DNA from: Psychrobacter sp. I-STPA6b
Lineage (GTDB): Bacteria > Pseudomonadota > Gammaproteobacteria > Pseudomonadales > Moraxellaceae
DNA: 64,000 bases
Reading direction: 5' to 3'
Assembly (NCBI RefSeq): GCF_020662265.1
Contig: NZ_VEWM01000063.1
Coordinates: 310,001-374,000 of the forward strand
This document shows positions 18,345 to 27,146 of the stretch, piece after piece. The translations under genes were made by a program, and so were the position numbers. The first letter of the stretch is position 1; each line of letters opens with the position of its first letter. Below the pieces are notes generated by a model. That model was not told the origin of the DNA. It did no database searches and worked only from the letters and a program-made list of their open reading frames with translations.

Positions 18345-19640
18345 TCATTGATAACGATAACGAGCAGAACGGGCGTGTGCGTCTAAGTTTTCTTGTTGAG
18401 CCAAAATATCCGCCGTTTGTGCCAACGGTTTACTACCCGATTCACTACAATAAATCAATGAGGATTTTTTCTGAAAATCATACACACCAAGTGGAGAAGA
18501 AAAACGAGCAGTGCCTGAGGTTGGTAATACGTGGTTTGGCCCTGCACAATAATCACCGATCGCCTCTGGGGTATGGCGACCCATAAATATTGCCCCTGCA
18601 TGGCGAATATCAGCAATCAATTCATCAGGATTATCCACCGATAACTCTAAGTGCTCAGGGGCGATACGGTTAATCATTGCCAAGCCCTCTGCTCTATCCT
18701 TGACCAAGATTAACGCCCCACGATTGCGAATTGACTCGCCTGCAATGTCTGCTTTGGGTAAAATCTCCAATGCTTTATCAATCTCTTTGGCAACATTATC
18801 AAGCAAGGATTGACTGGTAGTCACAAAAATCGCTTGGGCAACGGTATCATGCTCGGCTTGTGATAATAAATCCATCGCCAACCAATCAGCTCTGTCATTC
18901 TCTTGACCTTCGGCATATACCAGCACTTCAGAAGGCCCTGCAATCATATCAATGCCCACTTGCCCAAATACCGCTCGCTTAGCAGCTGCCACATATTTGT
19001 TGCCCGGCCCTGTGATTTTATCTACCTGCGGAATGCTGTCTGTGCCATAGGCTAATGCTGCCACTGCTTGAGCACCACCAATGGTAAACACTCTATCAAC
19101 TTCTGCCAAATGAGCCGCTGCCAATACCAATGGATTTAATTCACCTTTGGGGGCAGGCACGACCATAATTACCTCTTGCACGCCTGCAACTTTGGCAGGA
19201 ACGGCATTCATCAATACCGATGAGGGATAAGAGGCAAGCCCACCGGGAACATAAATACCGACTCTGTCTAGTGGCGTGACTTTTTGCCCCAAGCGATTGC
19301 CTAGCTCATCGGTATATTGCCATGAGTCTTGTTTTTGCTTTTGATGGAAACTTTTGACTCGGCTGGCTGCCAGTTTGAGTGCTTCTTTGATGTCATCAGC
19401 CAACTTATCAAAGGCTTGTTTTAGCTCGGTTTGGCTAAGTTCAAGCTCTGCCATTGTGGTCGCTGGGTGCTGGTCAAACTTTTGCGTTAGCTCTAATACG
19501 GTTTTATCACCATGCTTTCGTACTTGGTTGATAATGTCATCAACGGTAGCTAGTAACTGCGGGTCATTGACGGTTTCAAAGGCGAGCAGGTTATCAAGCT
19601 GGCTTTGAAACTCAGGGTCTTGGGTATTTAGGGTGCGCAT
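18345..19640 (-). CDS. hisD: Histidinol dehydrogenase
   Basis: The zinc-dependent, NAD-linked enzyme for the last two steps of histidine synthesis (histidinol to histidine), 431 residues. Diagnostic stretches are [27 protein letters not shown] near residue 127, [31 protein letters not shown] near 197, [12 protein letters not shown] near 240, [13 protein letters not shown] near 272, APEHLELSV near 340, and [15 protein letters not shown] near 375, which holds zinc and catalytic His residues. AAGGAT lies just before the ATG. In the usual order hisD follows hisG directly. Here a HINT/NADAR pair is inserted between them, so hisD may depend on a promoter or read-through from the 217-base gap upstream. 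Confidence 0.97.
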   Translation of the reverse strand: MRTLNTQDPEFQSQLDNLLAFETVNDPQLLATVDDIINQVRKHGDKTVLELTQKFDQHPATTMAELELSQTELKQAFDKLADDIKEALKLAASRVKSFHQKQKQDSWQYTDELGNRLGQKVTPLDRVGIYVPGGLASYPSSVLMNAVPAKVAGVQEVIMVVPAPKGELNPLVLAAAHLAEVDRVFTIGGAQAVAALAYGTDSIPQVDKITGPGNKYVAAAKRAVFGQVGIDMIAGPSEVLVYAEGQENDRADWLAMDLLSQAEHDTVAQAIFVTTSQSLLDNVAKEIDKALEILPKADIAGESIRNRGALILVKDRAEGLAMINRIAPEHLELSVDNPDELIADIRHAGAIFMGRHTPEAIGDYCAGPNHVLPTSGTARFSSPLGVYDFQKKSSLIYCSESGSKPLAQTADILAQQENLDAHARSARYRYQ

Positions 19641-19732
19641 TTTTTATCCTTGTAAAATTGCAATTTTAGTAACAATTCTAGTTAACTTAACTGACTGCTA
19701 AATAGCGCAATCATTTGAGTATTTAATCTATA

Positions 19733-19780
19733 AAACCAGTGTATCACGTCAGAGTTAAACTGATAGCAACGCACTGGTTT
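19733..19780 (-). promoter_or_regulatory. Hairpin in the leader region of hisD
   Basis: AAACCAGTG at 19733-19741 pairs with CACTGGTTT at 19772-19780, and inside it TATCA (19742-19746) pairs with TGATA (19761-19765). It lies 93 bases before the hisD start, between the inserted NADAR gene and hisD, with a perfect TTGACA hexamer (leftward reading) further upstream near 19815-19820. It may be a leader stem or a weak transcription signal. There is no T-run directly after it, so a terminator is not supported. Confidence 0.35.
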
Positions 19781-19857
19781 AAATTATTGATAATTGGGTT
19801 TTACTGGAATAACACTGTCAAAAAGTCTTATCAATTTGATAACTCTTATTGGGACAG

Positions 19858-20304
19858 TTATTCTGTGGATAGCTCTTCTCTAACTTTCATCAACAATTTA
19901 CCTAGCCGATTTTTTCCTGAGCCATCACCACCATCGCCCCAATAACTATCATTTTCGGTATGCTCGACTAAAATTTTATCACTTGTACTCAATAATAACT
20001 CTTTTAACTCAGGGTGTTGGCTAAACTTTGCCCTTAAAGCCTCTAACATCACATTATCTTTGATGTTATCCCAATTACGTCTCATCTTAACTTTTCGAGT
20101 ACGCCCCATTTCTGCCGCCTTCATTGGTGAGACAGCCTTTTGGATTTGGCTTTCGTAGGCTGTCCCTGCAAACTTTTGAGCTTGAAAATAATGCTCAACG
20201 GTTGCCCATGTTTTCCCCTTTAATTGAATGGCAAATCGAGCAAAGTTTGAAAGCTCCCCATAATCACCAGTTTCAGAATAAAACTCTATTTTATCTTCAT
20301 TCAT
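19858..20304 (-). CDS. NADAR family protein (YbiA/RibX-like N-glycosidase fold)
   Basis: A 148-residue protein with the full NADAR pattern: GELSNFARFAIQLKG near residue 15, TVEHYFQAQKF near 36, RTRKVKMRRNWDNIKD near 68, MLEALRAKFSQHPELKELLLST near 85, and WGDGGDGSGKNRLGKLLMKVR near 123. Members act on ADP-ribose-linked or riboflavin-intermediate N-glycosidic bonds; some are reported to strip ADP-ribose from guanine in DNA and so act as antitoxins to DarT-type toxins. Its ATG directly abuts the stop codon of a seven-codon reading frame (20305-20328), and the tandem HINT gene ends 24 bases further upstream. Together they interrupt the hisG-hisD order, so I infer the gene arrived with the HINT cassette. 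No DarT-like gene is visible nearby. Confidence 0.88.
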   Translation of the reverse strand: MNEDKIEFYSETGDYGELSNFARFAIQLKGKTWATVEHYFQAQKFAGTAYESQIQKAVSPMKAAEMGRTRKVKMRRNWDNIKDNVMLEALRAKFSQHPELKELLLSTSDKILVEHTENDSYWGDGGDGSGKNRLGKLLMKVREELSTE

Positions 20305-20328
20305 TTATATTCCTGCAACAAAGCTCAT
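20305..20328 (-). pseudogene. Seven-codon HINT-start remnant (MSFVAGI-stop) before the NADAR gene
   Basis: Reading leftward from the ATG at 20328, the codons are M-S-F-V-A-G-I and then TAA, after which the NADAR ATG follows at once. The AAGGAAATAAG leader and the coding bases ATGAGCTTTGTT match the start of the HINT gene at 22052 almost base for base. The canonical HINT entry motif is C-F-V-A-G-T. I read this as the left-over entry point of another HINT cassette, or a duplicated expression start, now able to couple translation into the NADAR gene. Confidence 0.6.
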
Positions 20329-20351
20329 CTTATTTCCTTGATTGATTGATT

Positions 20352-22052
20352 TTATTCATGCACCCATAGCCCTTTTACCCCTACATAATAAGTATGGTTA
20401 TTAGCAACTTCGAGATTATATACAGGGCGAGTAAAAGGTATATATTGACCTTTTTCATTGGTTAGATAGTTGATACACTTACTACCAATAAACTTACTTA
20501 CACTCTTAGTCTCATACTGAGTGACATCATAGACATAGCCAATTTTATTAAACTCTTGTTCACTAAGTAACCCTTCAAAATCATAGTCACCTTGCACATA
20601 GTCATCATCATAATCTTCATAATAATGCTCTTGATACCAGTATAAATCTGGATTTGGTTCAGACTCACCTTTTGCTAGATATTGATAAACTGGCTGAGCC
20701 CGTTCAATACGGTACATGACACCATCAGGGTTAATAACCACTTCGTAACGCTGTAGTTCATCCACCCGTTTCCACTGTGGCTGTTCATAGAATTCAATAT
20801 CAGCATCTGGATGTTCATAACAGCCAATCACCCAAACGGGATGATTGGGCGTTACAAGTACCTCAATGTTACGTCCTGCTGAGCTATAACGTTGATAATC
20901 GAGCATATCATCGTTTTTATCAAACATTTCAGTAGTTTTTTCAGCTTTTAATAGCCATATTGCTTTATCTTTATGGATAAAGGTTTGTACCACTGGTTGA
21001 TAACTGACAATATTTTCTCCTGTTTCAGGACGAGAAAGTACGCTATCTCCTACTGTGATGTTATCAATATTCTTAATTCTATCTTCGTTATCAACTGAAA
21101 TAATCGTACCACCAACAAAACATCCAACGCTGTCCTGCTCCAGACATTGACTGACCATTGGCCCAATCGCACTGTTTTTGCCTTTATTTGGTTTATAAGA
21201 ACTAAAGCCTTGAGCGACTTTTTTACCCAGTAGGATTTCTCGGGCTGTTTCTTCGCAGTCGGTATTGTGTACCCAAACCTTATTCCGACTTACAAAATAT
21301 GTATGATTATCTGCAACTTCTATATTGTATACATTCATTGTAAAAGGAATATAATCCCCATGCTTATCTATAAGAGAATTGGTAAATATTATATTTTGAC
21401 GGTCATCTAGAACATACCCACCTATAATAGAACCTTTATTTATATAATTATTTATATCATAGGCTTTGCCATCTGCCTTAAACTCGGCTTCTGTTTGCCA
21501 ATAATCTGGATCAATCTCTCCATACCAATAGTCCTCAAATGACTGATGGTACCTCTCTTGAACCCAGAAAAAATCATTATTATTTTCAATAGAGGGATTA
21601 TTAAATTTGTAAATAGGTTGAGCATTGACTACTTGTAGTAAGTTACCATCTGCGTTTGTAATTAGTTCTCCATAGATAAGTTCATCAACACGTTTCCAAA
21701 ATGGATTTGGATAAAATATTTTTTGATATCTACTATCAACATATCCTACGACCCAAATAGGATGATTTGAGGTTACCAACATTTCTGAATCAACATATAT
21801 CTCATTATGTTTTTCATAATTTACTTTATGACCTAGCTTTTCATAAGCTTTCAAAACTGGCTTAATAGGCTGTTTTGCTCTAACAAGCCAAATTTCTTTA
21901 TCCTCATGCATAAAAGTTTTAACCACAGATTTATACACTGGCTCACCAATACCATCTTCTGGCTTGGATAATACTAAGTCCCCAACCTTTAAATCTTGAA
22001 TAGGCACTAAGCCTTGTTCTGTATTAATCAATGTTCCTGAAACAAAGCTCAT
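20352..22052 (-). CDS. Tandem HINT (intein-like, pretoxin-type) domain protein
   Basis: A 566-residue protein made almost only of two homologous HINT domains as seen in polymorphic-toxin precursors. HINT1 (2-263) opens with SFVSGT, has TSNHP (His97) and ends YNIEVADNHTYFV...WVHN (His262-Asn263). HINT2 (311-566) opens with CFVGGT (Cys311), has TPNHP and ends YNLEVANNHTYYV...WVHE. Each carries a long acidic, Tyr/Asp-rich insertion. HINT1 has Ser in place of the usual Cys1, and HINT2 has Glu in place of the terminal Asn, so neither has a complete set of self-cleavage residues. A 47-residue linker starting TDCEE joins them. I chose the ATG at 22052, which is preceded by AAGAGAAATAGG, over a GTG at 22121 that overlaps hisG. 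No toxin domain follows HINT2. The protein looks like an orphan module from a toxin locus. Confidence 0.85.
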   Translation of the reverse strand: MSFVSGTLINTEQGLVPIQDLKVGDLVLSKPEDGIGEPVYKSVVKTFMHEDKEIWLVRAKQPIKPVLKAYEKLGHKVNYEKHNEIYVDSEMLVTSNHPIWVVGYVDSRYQKIFYPNPFWKRVDELIYGELITNADGNLLQVVNAQPIYKFNNPSIENNNDFFWVQERYHQSFEDYWYGEIDPDYWQTEAEFKADGKAYDINNYINKGSIIGGYVLDDRQNIIFTNSLIDKHGDYIPFTMNVYNIEVADNHTYFVSRNKVWVHNTDCEETAREILLGKKVAQGFSSYKPNKGKNSAIGPMVSQCLEQDSVGCFVGGTIISVDNEDRIKNIDNITVGDSVLSRPETGENIVSYQPVVQTFIHKDKAIWLLKAEKTTEMFDKNDDMLDYQRYSSAGRNIEVLVTPNHPVWVIGCYEHPDADIEFYEQPQWKRVDELQRYEVVINPDGVMYRIERAQPVYQYLAKGESEPNPDLYWYQEHYYEDYDDDYVQGDYDFEGLLSEQEFNKIGYVYDVTQYETKSVSKFIGSKCINYLTNEKGQYIPFTRPVYNLEVANNHTYYVGVKGLWVHE

Positions 22053-22110
22053 CCTATTTCTCTTAATAAATAATGGTTCTCTTAATAATTTTTGATAAAT
22101 TGAGCTTAGC

Positions 22111-22779
22111 TTACCCCACACTCTGCTTAAAACTCTCTAATATCGGTTCAAGCAAGGCAAATTTACGTTTATAGCTCACCTGATTAACGATTAAACGTGA
22201 GGACACATCACAAATATGCTCTAATGGCTCAAGTCCATTGGCTCGCAAAGTGTTGCCCGTATCGACCACATCGACAATCAAGTCACCCAAACCAACCAGC
22301 GGTGCAAGCTCCATTGAGCCGTATAGTTTAATGACATCAACTTGCTGACCTTGACTGGCAAAATAAGCACGGGCAACATTGACGTATTTGGTGGCAACAC
22401 GCAAACGACGCTTTGGCAATGTTGCACCTTTTATCCCTGCGGTCATCAGTTTGCATTGGGCAATTTTTAAATCCAACAGTTCATAAACATGACTTGCCCC
22501 ATGCTCTAACAGTACATCTTTACCTGCCACGCCAAAATCCGCCGCCCCATGCTCTACATAGGTGGGTACATCACTAGCACGTAATATCAGTACTCGTACA
22601 TTGTCATTGGTAGTAGCAAAAATCAATTTGCGTGATTTTTCAGGGTCTTCTAACAGCTCAATCCCTGCTGATTTTAATAATGGCAAGGTTTCTTTTAATA
22701 TCCGCCCTTTAGATAACGCAAGGGTTAAACCATCAAAGTCAGTATCGGCTTGATTGAGGATTTCTGTATTATCAGTCAT
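22111..22779 (-). CDS. hisG: ATP phosphoribosyltransferase, short form
   Basis: The first and committed enzyme of histidine synthesis (ATP + PRPP). At 222 residues this is the short HisG_S form, which lacks the C-terminal histidine-binding domain and works with the regulatory HisZ; hisZ is not in this window. Motifs: [18 protein letters not shown] near residue 18, [13 protein letters not shown] near 80, and the PRPP loop [19 protein letters not shown] near 165. murA lies upstream on the same strand with a gap of 238 bases. Downstream, instead of hisD, come the HINT and NADAR genes. Confidence 0.97.
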   Translation of the reverse strand: MTDNTEILNQADTDFDGLTLALSKGRILKETLPLLKSAGIELLEDPEKSRKLIFATTNDNVRVLILRASDVPTYVEHGAADFGVAGKDVLLEHGASHVYELLDLKIAQCKLMTAGIKGATLPKRRLRVATKYVNVARAYFASQGQQVDVIKLYGSMELAPLVGLGDLIVDVVDTGNTLRANGLEPLEHICDVSSRLIVNQVSYKRKFALLEPILESFKQSVG

Positions 22780-23017
22780 GGTGTACTCTGTCTATTTACA
22801 ATTAGTTTATGATTGGTATTGATGACTTACCCCACACACTCCAAGTCAGCAAGCCTATGTTACTTTATCTTTTCTAGCCTTTATGCTGTACCAATAATGT
22901 TTTATAAGTAAGCAGGTTTTATGGGCAAGCCATTAACAACAATACTCCCTTCCAGTTATGAAAGAGAGTCAATCGGATCATTTATATAGAGAAGTATTGA
23001 AAACTTATATATTCGCT

Positions 23018-24283
23018 TTATGCTTTAATTCTTTCGATATTGACGCCAAGCCCACGCAGTTTGTTTTCAACATCTTCATAGCCTCTATCAATATGATAAA
23101 TGCGGTCAATCAGACTTTCACCTTCGGCGGCTGCTGCTGCTGCCATTACCAATGACATAGAGGCACGCAAATCAGTTGCCATCACAGGGGCAGCAGTAAA
23201 TTTTTCTACACCCTTAACAATGGCAGTATGCCCATCAACTTTGATGTTTGCACCCAAGCGTTTTAATTCAGGAACGTGCATATAACGGTTTTCAAAAATA
23301 TTTTCAATAATGGTGCTTGTACCATCAGCAAGGCAACAAATTGCCATGAGCTGTGCCTGCATATCAGTGGGAAAGCCTGGGTGTGGCTGCGTACGAATAT
23401 CAACTGGCTGTGGGCGTTTATCTATTTTTGCACGTATCCAATCTTCACCACTACTAATGGTAGCCCCCATCGCCTCAAACTTTTTCAATACAGGATGCAA
23501 TAATTGAGGTGACGTATTTTTAGTCAATACATCACCACATGTCATCAATGCACCAGCCAGATATGAGCCAGTCTCGATGCGGTCTGCAACAACGGAATAC
23601 TCACAGCCATACAGCTCATCGACCCCTTCAATGGTCATATTTGCTGTACCAATACCGCTAATTTTTGCGCCCATTGCTACCAACATATTAGCCAAATCCA
23701 CTACTTCAGGCTCTCTGGCACAGTTTTCTAGTCGAGTTGTGCCTTTTGCTAGTGCCGCCGCCATAATGACATTTTCTGTACCACCGACTGTGACCATATC
23801 AAAGGTAAAATCACAACCGATTAAACGCCCACCTTTTGGTGCTTGTGCTTTGACATAGCCATTTTCAACCTTAATGGTCGCACCCATCGCCTCAAATGCT
23901 TTGAGGTGTTGGTCAACTGGGCGTGAACCAATGGCACAACCACCGGGTAATGAAACCTCTGCTTCACCAAAACGTGCCAACAGTGGTCCTAATACCAAAA
24001 TTGATGCGCGCATGGTACGCACCAACTCATAAGGTGCATAGTAGCTGTCTATGGTTTTTGTATTACAAGTAACGGTAGCGCCCTCACGTTGAATGACGAT
24101 ACCCATACCAGAGATAAGCTTGATGAGCGTCCGCACATCTTGTAATAGTGGCACATTGTGAAGCGTCGTTGGCGTTTTTGCCAAAATCATCGCTGCCAAT
24201 AATGGCAGAGCTGCATTTTTTGCACCTGAGATTGTCACTTCACCAGCGATACGGCTACTGCCTTTGATTAAAAATTGATCCAT
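23018..24283 (-). CDS. murA: UDP-N-acetylglucosamine 1-carboxyvinyltransferase
   Basis: The first committed step of peptidoglycan synthesis, transferring enolpyruvate from PEP to UDP-GlcNAc; the fosfomycin target. The 421 residues show [14 protein letters not shown] near residue 19, [18 protein letters not shown] near 92, and the active-site loop [16 protein letters not shown] near 113, whose Cys is the PEP/fosfomycin-reactive residue. [14 protein letters not shown] near 303 and [10 protein letters not shown] near 332 are also typical. The upstream neighbour is the BolA-like gene, as in other Moraxellaceae. Confidence 0.98.
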   Translation of the reverse strand: MDQFLIKGSSRIAGEVTISGAKNAALPLLAAMILAKTPTTLHNVPLLQDVRTLIKLISGMGIVIQREGATVTCNTKTIDSYYAPYELVRTMRASILVLGPLLARFGEAEVSLPGGCAIGSRPVDQHLKAFEAMGATIKVENGYVKAQAPKGGRLIGCDFTFDMVTVGGTENVIMAAALAKGTTRLENCAREPEVVDLANMLVAMGAKISGIGTANMTIEGVDELYGCEYSVVADRIETGSYLAGALMTCGDVLTKNTSPQLLHPVLKKFEAMGATISSGEDWIRAKIDKRPQPVDIRTQPHPGFPTDMQAQLMAICCLADGTSTIIENIFENRYMHVPELKRLGANIKVDGHTAIVKGVEKFTAAPVMATDLRASMSLVMAAAAAAEGESLIDRIYHIDRGYEDVENKLRGLGVNIERIKA

Positions 24284-24372
24284 GCGTGATACCCATCATA
24301 ACAAAATATAAAATCCGTCACGCCAATACTCACTAGCGCAACCTCAATAAAAATATAGCTGAACTTGCTGAT

Positions 24373-24645
24373 TTAGCCTGCTTGTTGTGCTTCCCATTCA
24401 CTTGGTGTCAAGGCTTGAATGTTTAAGGCATGAATATCGCCAGCAGCGATTTTTTCATTCACCAAAGCATAAATAGCCTGCTGACGTTGCACAATGCGTT
24501 TGCCTTCAAAGCTAGCATCAACAACACGTAGGTCAAACTTATTGCCTTGGTTTGCTGCTTGAATCAGTGCTTCAGGAAAGTGTGGTTGTAAAAATTCTAT
24601 CAAATCGTCAGCATTCATGCTCATGGGGATTACCTGTGTTATCAA
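24373..24645 (-). CDS. ibaG: BolA/IbaG family protein
   Basis: A 90-residue BolA-fold protein. Members bind Fe-S clusters together with monothiol glutaredoxin and influence iron and envelope homeostasis. The core FDLRVVDASFEGKRIVQRQQAIYALVNE (split by helix alpha2) and the IHALNIQALTPSEW end are typical of the IbaG (YrbA) branch, which sits next to murA in many gammaproteobacteria, as here. The stretch MNADDLIEFLQPHFPEA starts the fold; the first seven codons may be an extension, and the second ATG lies close by. Confidence 0.9.
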   Translation of the reverse strand: MITQVIPMSMNADDLIEFLQPHFPEALIQAANQGNKFDLRVVDASFEGKRIVQRQQAIYALVNEKIAAGDIHALNIQALTPSEWEAQQAG

Positions 24646-24693
24646 AAAGAAAATTGAACTGACATTATAACAAGAGTTGTCAACTATAGATAA

Positions 24694-24724
24694 TACGTCA
24701 TCATAGCAATACCATGATGACGTA
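24694..24724 (-). terminator. Hairpin between the BON lipoprotein gene and ibaG
   Basis: TACGTCATCAT (24694-24704) and ATGATGACGTA (24714-24724) form a perfect 11-pair stem with a nine-base loop. It lies nine bases after the stop codon of the BON-domain gene. There is no clean T-run on the leftward side, so termination is probable rather than certain. Confidence 0.6.
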
Positions 24725-24732
24725 GGTTTTCT

Positions 24733-25653
24733 CTACCAACCAGCAACCTGATTTTTATATAATTCAATATAAGGACTAGATGATGTCTGTGACGTAACTG
24801 GATAACGGACACCTGATGGTTGCTGTGTTGCAGGATAGCTGGAGTTATTAGGATAGGTTTGGCTAGAATCAGGATAACCTTGAGACACTTGAGCTTGAGA
24901 GGTTTGAGGAGAGTAAACTTGTGGAGGATAGCTATTGACCTGTGGGAAAGATGGCTTATATGGCTGTGGTACTGACTGTGCAGGTAAAATTTCACCATCA
25001 ATCGTTGAGGTTAATATCACAAAGTCTTTAATACCAACGGTACTACTCATCATATCTCGTAGATGTTCTTGCTGACTTGGTGTCAACCGACCTAATACAT
25101 ACACCACACCATCATCAGTCACAACTTTTACTTGAGAATAGCCAATATAAGGGTCAGCCAAAATTTTTGCATTTAGCTTTGAGGTAATATAGCGGTCATG
25201 CACTGTATAACTTAACCCTTTATTTCGTCTTATTTCAATATAGTTATTAATCCTTTTCACATCCGGCATGGAAGAGACAATCTCATTAATCGCATCATAC
25301 ACTTGCTGATTGGGAACTTCTCCAGTTAATAACACGTCACTATAAAAACTATTAACAGACAGGCGACTGTTACTTTTTAGATGTGGGTCTAACGCATAAA
25401 TATTTACTAAAGCCGTACGTTCAATGCCTTGATCCAAAAGACGTTGCGCTAATGTTCGCTCCGTAATAGGAACACCATAACGATTGTCTGGTGTAGCAGT
25501 ATTTAAAGGTGCACTGGCACAGCTCATTAAAATAGCGCTCAAGCTCACCACTAGTAGACTGGCTTTATGCTTACGCAGGCTGGCAAACACGCGTGCTTTA
25601 ACAGATATTCTCATCTGTTTCGACTTTTTCATGTGTGTTTTTATGGTTATCAT
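24733..25653 (-). CDS. dolP: BON-domain outer-membrane lipoprotein, DolP-like
   Basis: A 306-residue envelope protein. The long N-terminal basic segment is followed by a hydrophobic stretch ending in ILMSCASAP, a lipobox with the lipid-bearing Cys near residue 45. Two BON domains follow: about 68-135 (LLDQGIERTALVNIYA ... LLTGEVPNQQVYDAIN) and 150-222 (KLNAKILADPYIGYSQVKVV ... VLGRLTPSQQEHLRDM). The C-terminal 80 residues are low-complexity, rich in Ser, Gln, Pro and Tyr, and not part of E. coli DolP (YraP, about 190 residues). DolP helps keep outer-membrane integrity and BAM function. The next gene upstream is yraN, and rsmI is divergent from that, as in the E. coli yra cluster. The start could also be the ATG at MKKSKQ or MRISVK, a few codons in. 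Confidence 0.88.
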   Translation of the reverse strand: MITIKTHMKKSKQMRISVKARVFASLRKHKASLLVVSLSAILMSCASAPLNTATPDNRYGVPITERTLAQRLLDQGIERTALVNIYALDPHLKSNSRLSVNSFYSDVLLTGEVPNQQVYDAINEIVSSMPDVKRINNYIEIRRNKGLSYTVHDRYITSKLNAKILADPYIGYSQVKVVTDDGVVYVLGRLTPSQQEHLRDMMSSTVGIKDFVILTSTIDGEILPAQSVPQPYKPSFPQVNSYPPQVYSPQTSQAQVSQGYPDSSQTYPNNSSYPATQQPSGVRYPVTSQTSSSPYIELYKNQVAGW

Positions 25654-25702
25654 AAATATTGTATCCTGTTACACAACCATCTCACTGGTTAGTTAATATG
25701 TC

Positions 25703-26119
25703 TTACCAAGCTTGAGCGACAAATGCACCAACTACCCACTGGGGCATGTTGTTACCATCATCATACTCACCATCATAAGCCACAATATCAAAACGACATT
25801 CACAATCAGCATAATCTGGATAAGCCTGCAAAAAATACTGGGCAGTTTTAATCAACTTACGTTGCTTAACTTTAGTAACACTAGCAATAGCATCTCCATA
25901 ATCAGAACGATATCGTTGCCGCACCTCGACAAAGACCAGCACATTCCAGTACTGTCCTGATTGCATCATTACTAAATCAAGCTCCCCAACCTTCGGTTGA
26001 CACCAGTTTTGTGTGACCAATGTCAGCCCTTGCGCCTGTAAATAATTCAAGGCTTTACGCTCAAACTGACTACCTTGTCGCTGTTTAAGTGACGTCAAAG
26101 ACAGGGATTTATTATTCAT
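25703..26119 (-). CDS. yraN: UPF0102 family protein YraN
   Basis: A 138-residue endonuclease-fold protein of unknown role (UPF0102), with the family pattern GSQFERKALNYLQAQGL near residue 12, QPKVGELDLVMM near 38, and VFVEVRQRYRSDYGDA near 57: the D-x-n-E-x-R core of a PD-(D/E)XK-like site. KVKQRKLIKTAQYFL near 77 and CRFDIVAYDG near 103 complete the fold. I prefer the ATG at 26119 to the in-frame TTG at 26143. It sits head to head with rsmI and 49 bases before the DolP-like gene. Confidence 0.9.
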   Translation of the reverse strand: MNNKSLSLTSLKQRQGSQFERKALNYLQAQGLTLVTQNWCQPKVGELDLVMMQSGQYWNVLVFVEVRQRYRSDYGDAIASVTKVKQRKLIKTAQYFLQAYPDYADCECRFDIVAYDGEYDDGNNMPQWVVGAFVAQAW

Positions 26120-26262
26120 TTTTATTATCCAACCCCTGTCCAAAATACCATATTTGATTAAACTATACTGTCTCCTATCTTAACACAACATGATACACTA
26201 ACAAGATACCCAGACTATATGTCACTTTTTTTAATTTTTTGCATCTTTTTGATGAGGTTTTC

Positions 26263-27129
26263 ATGTCTGCTACAGCTCAGTCATCCCTGCCAGCTTCTCT
26301 ATATATCGTCGCCACCCCTATTGGCAATCTTGATGACATGACCCCACGTGCCATTAATACCTTAAAAGCTGTTGATATCATTGCCTGCGAAGATACCCGA
26401 ACCTCAGGAAAACTATTAAATCATTTTAATATTGATAGCAAAACATGGGCATACCATGAGCATAACAGTGAGATACAAACACCAAAAATCATCGAGATGA
26501 TACAACAAGGGCATCCTGTTGCACTCATTAGCGATGCTGGGACACCACTCATTAGTGACCCCGGATTTCAGCTGGTACAAGCAGCACACAATGCTGGTGT
26601 TAAAGTTGTGCCAATAGCAGGTGTTTCCGCGGTGATTACTGCCTTATCTGTCGCTGGATTGCCCTCTGATAAATTCAGCTTTTTAGGATTTTTACCCGCA
26701 AAAACGCATGGCAGACAAAAACAGCTACAAACCTACAAAGAGCGTAGTGAGACGTTGATTTTTTATGAAGCCCCACACCGTATTCTAGCTTGCCTTGAAG
26801 ATATGGCAGTTGTCTTTGGCAATGAGCGACCCATCACCTATTGTCGAGAGCTGACAAAAACCTTTGAAACTGTGGTTAAAACTACCGTCGGTGACCTGCT
26901 TGCGTTTGTAAAAAATGACAACAATCAGCAAAAAGGAGAAATTGTATTGGTGGTTGGTGGTGATACGCATCAAGAGCAAAGTGATGACCTGACCGCACAT
27001 GACGATTTATTATTGCGTCTATTACAAGACTTATCGGTCAAAAAGGCAGCAGCATTGGCATCTGATATCACAGGGGTGAAAAAAAATGCCCTGTATCAAC
27101 GCTTATTACAATTACAACAAGCAGATTAA
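26263..27129 (+). CDS. rsmI: 16S rRNA (cytidine-1402-2'-O)-methyltransferase
   Basis: A tetrapyrrole-methylase-fold enzyme that methylates the 2'-O of C1402 in 16S rRNA. The 288 residues show LYIVATPIGNLDDMTPRA near 12, IACEDTRTSGKLL near 38, LISDAGTPLISDPGFQLV near 86, PIAGVSAVITALSVAGLPSD near 115, and FYEAPHRI near 166. The ATG at 26263 is chosen because TGAGG precedes it by five bases; a TTG 24 bases upstream is unlikely. The histone-deacetylase-like gene follows after 17 bases and may be cotranscribed. Confidence 0.96.
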   Translation: MSATAQSSLPASLYIVATPIGNLDDMTPRAINTLKAVDIIACEDTRTSGKLLNHFNIDSKTWAYHEHNSEIQTPKIIEMIQQGHPVALISDAGTPLISDPGFQLVQAAHNAGVKVVPIAGVSAVITALSVAGLPSDKFSFLGFLPAKTHGRQKQLQTYKERSETLIFYEAPHRILACLEDMAVVFGNERPITYCRELTKTFETVVKTTVGDLLAFVKNDNNQQKGEIVLVVGGDTHQEQSDDLTAHDDLLLRLLQDLSVKKAAALASDITGVKKNALYQRLLQLQQAD

Positions 27130-27146
27130 ACGTAGAAAGCAATCGT

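Noticed and set aside
18245..18586. 113-codon forward frame opposite the end of hisD
   Set aside because: It overlaps the conserved C-terminal end of hisD antisense and has no family resemblance.
22053..22121. GTG at 22121 as the start of the HINT gene
   Set aside because: It overlaps the hisG stop, while the ATG at 22052 has a purine-rich leader that is repeated at 20328.
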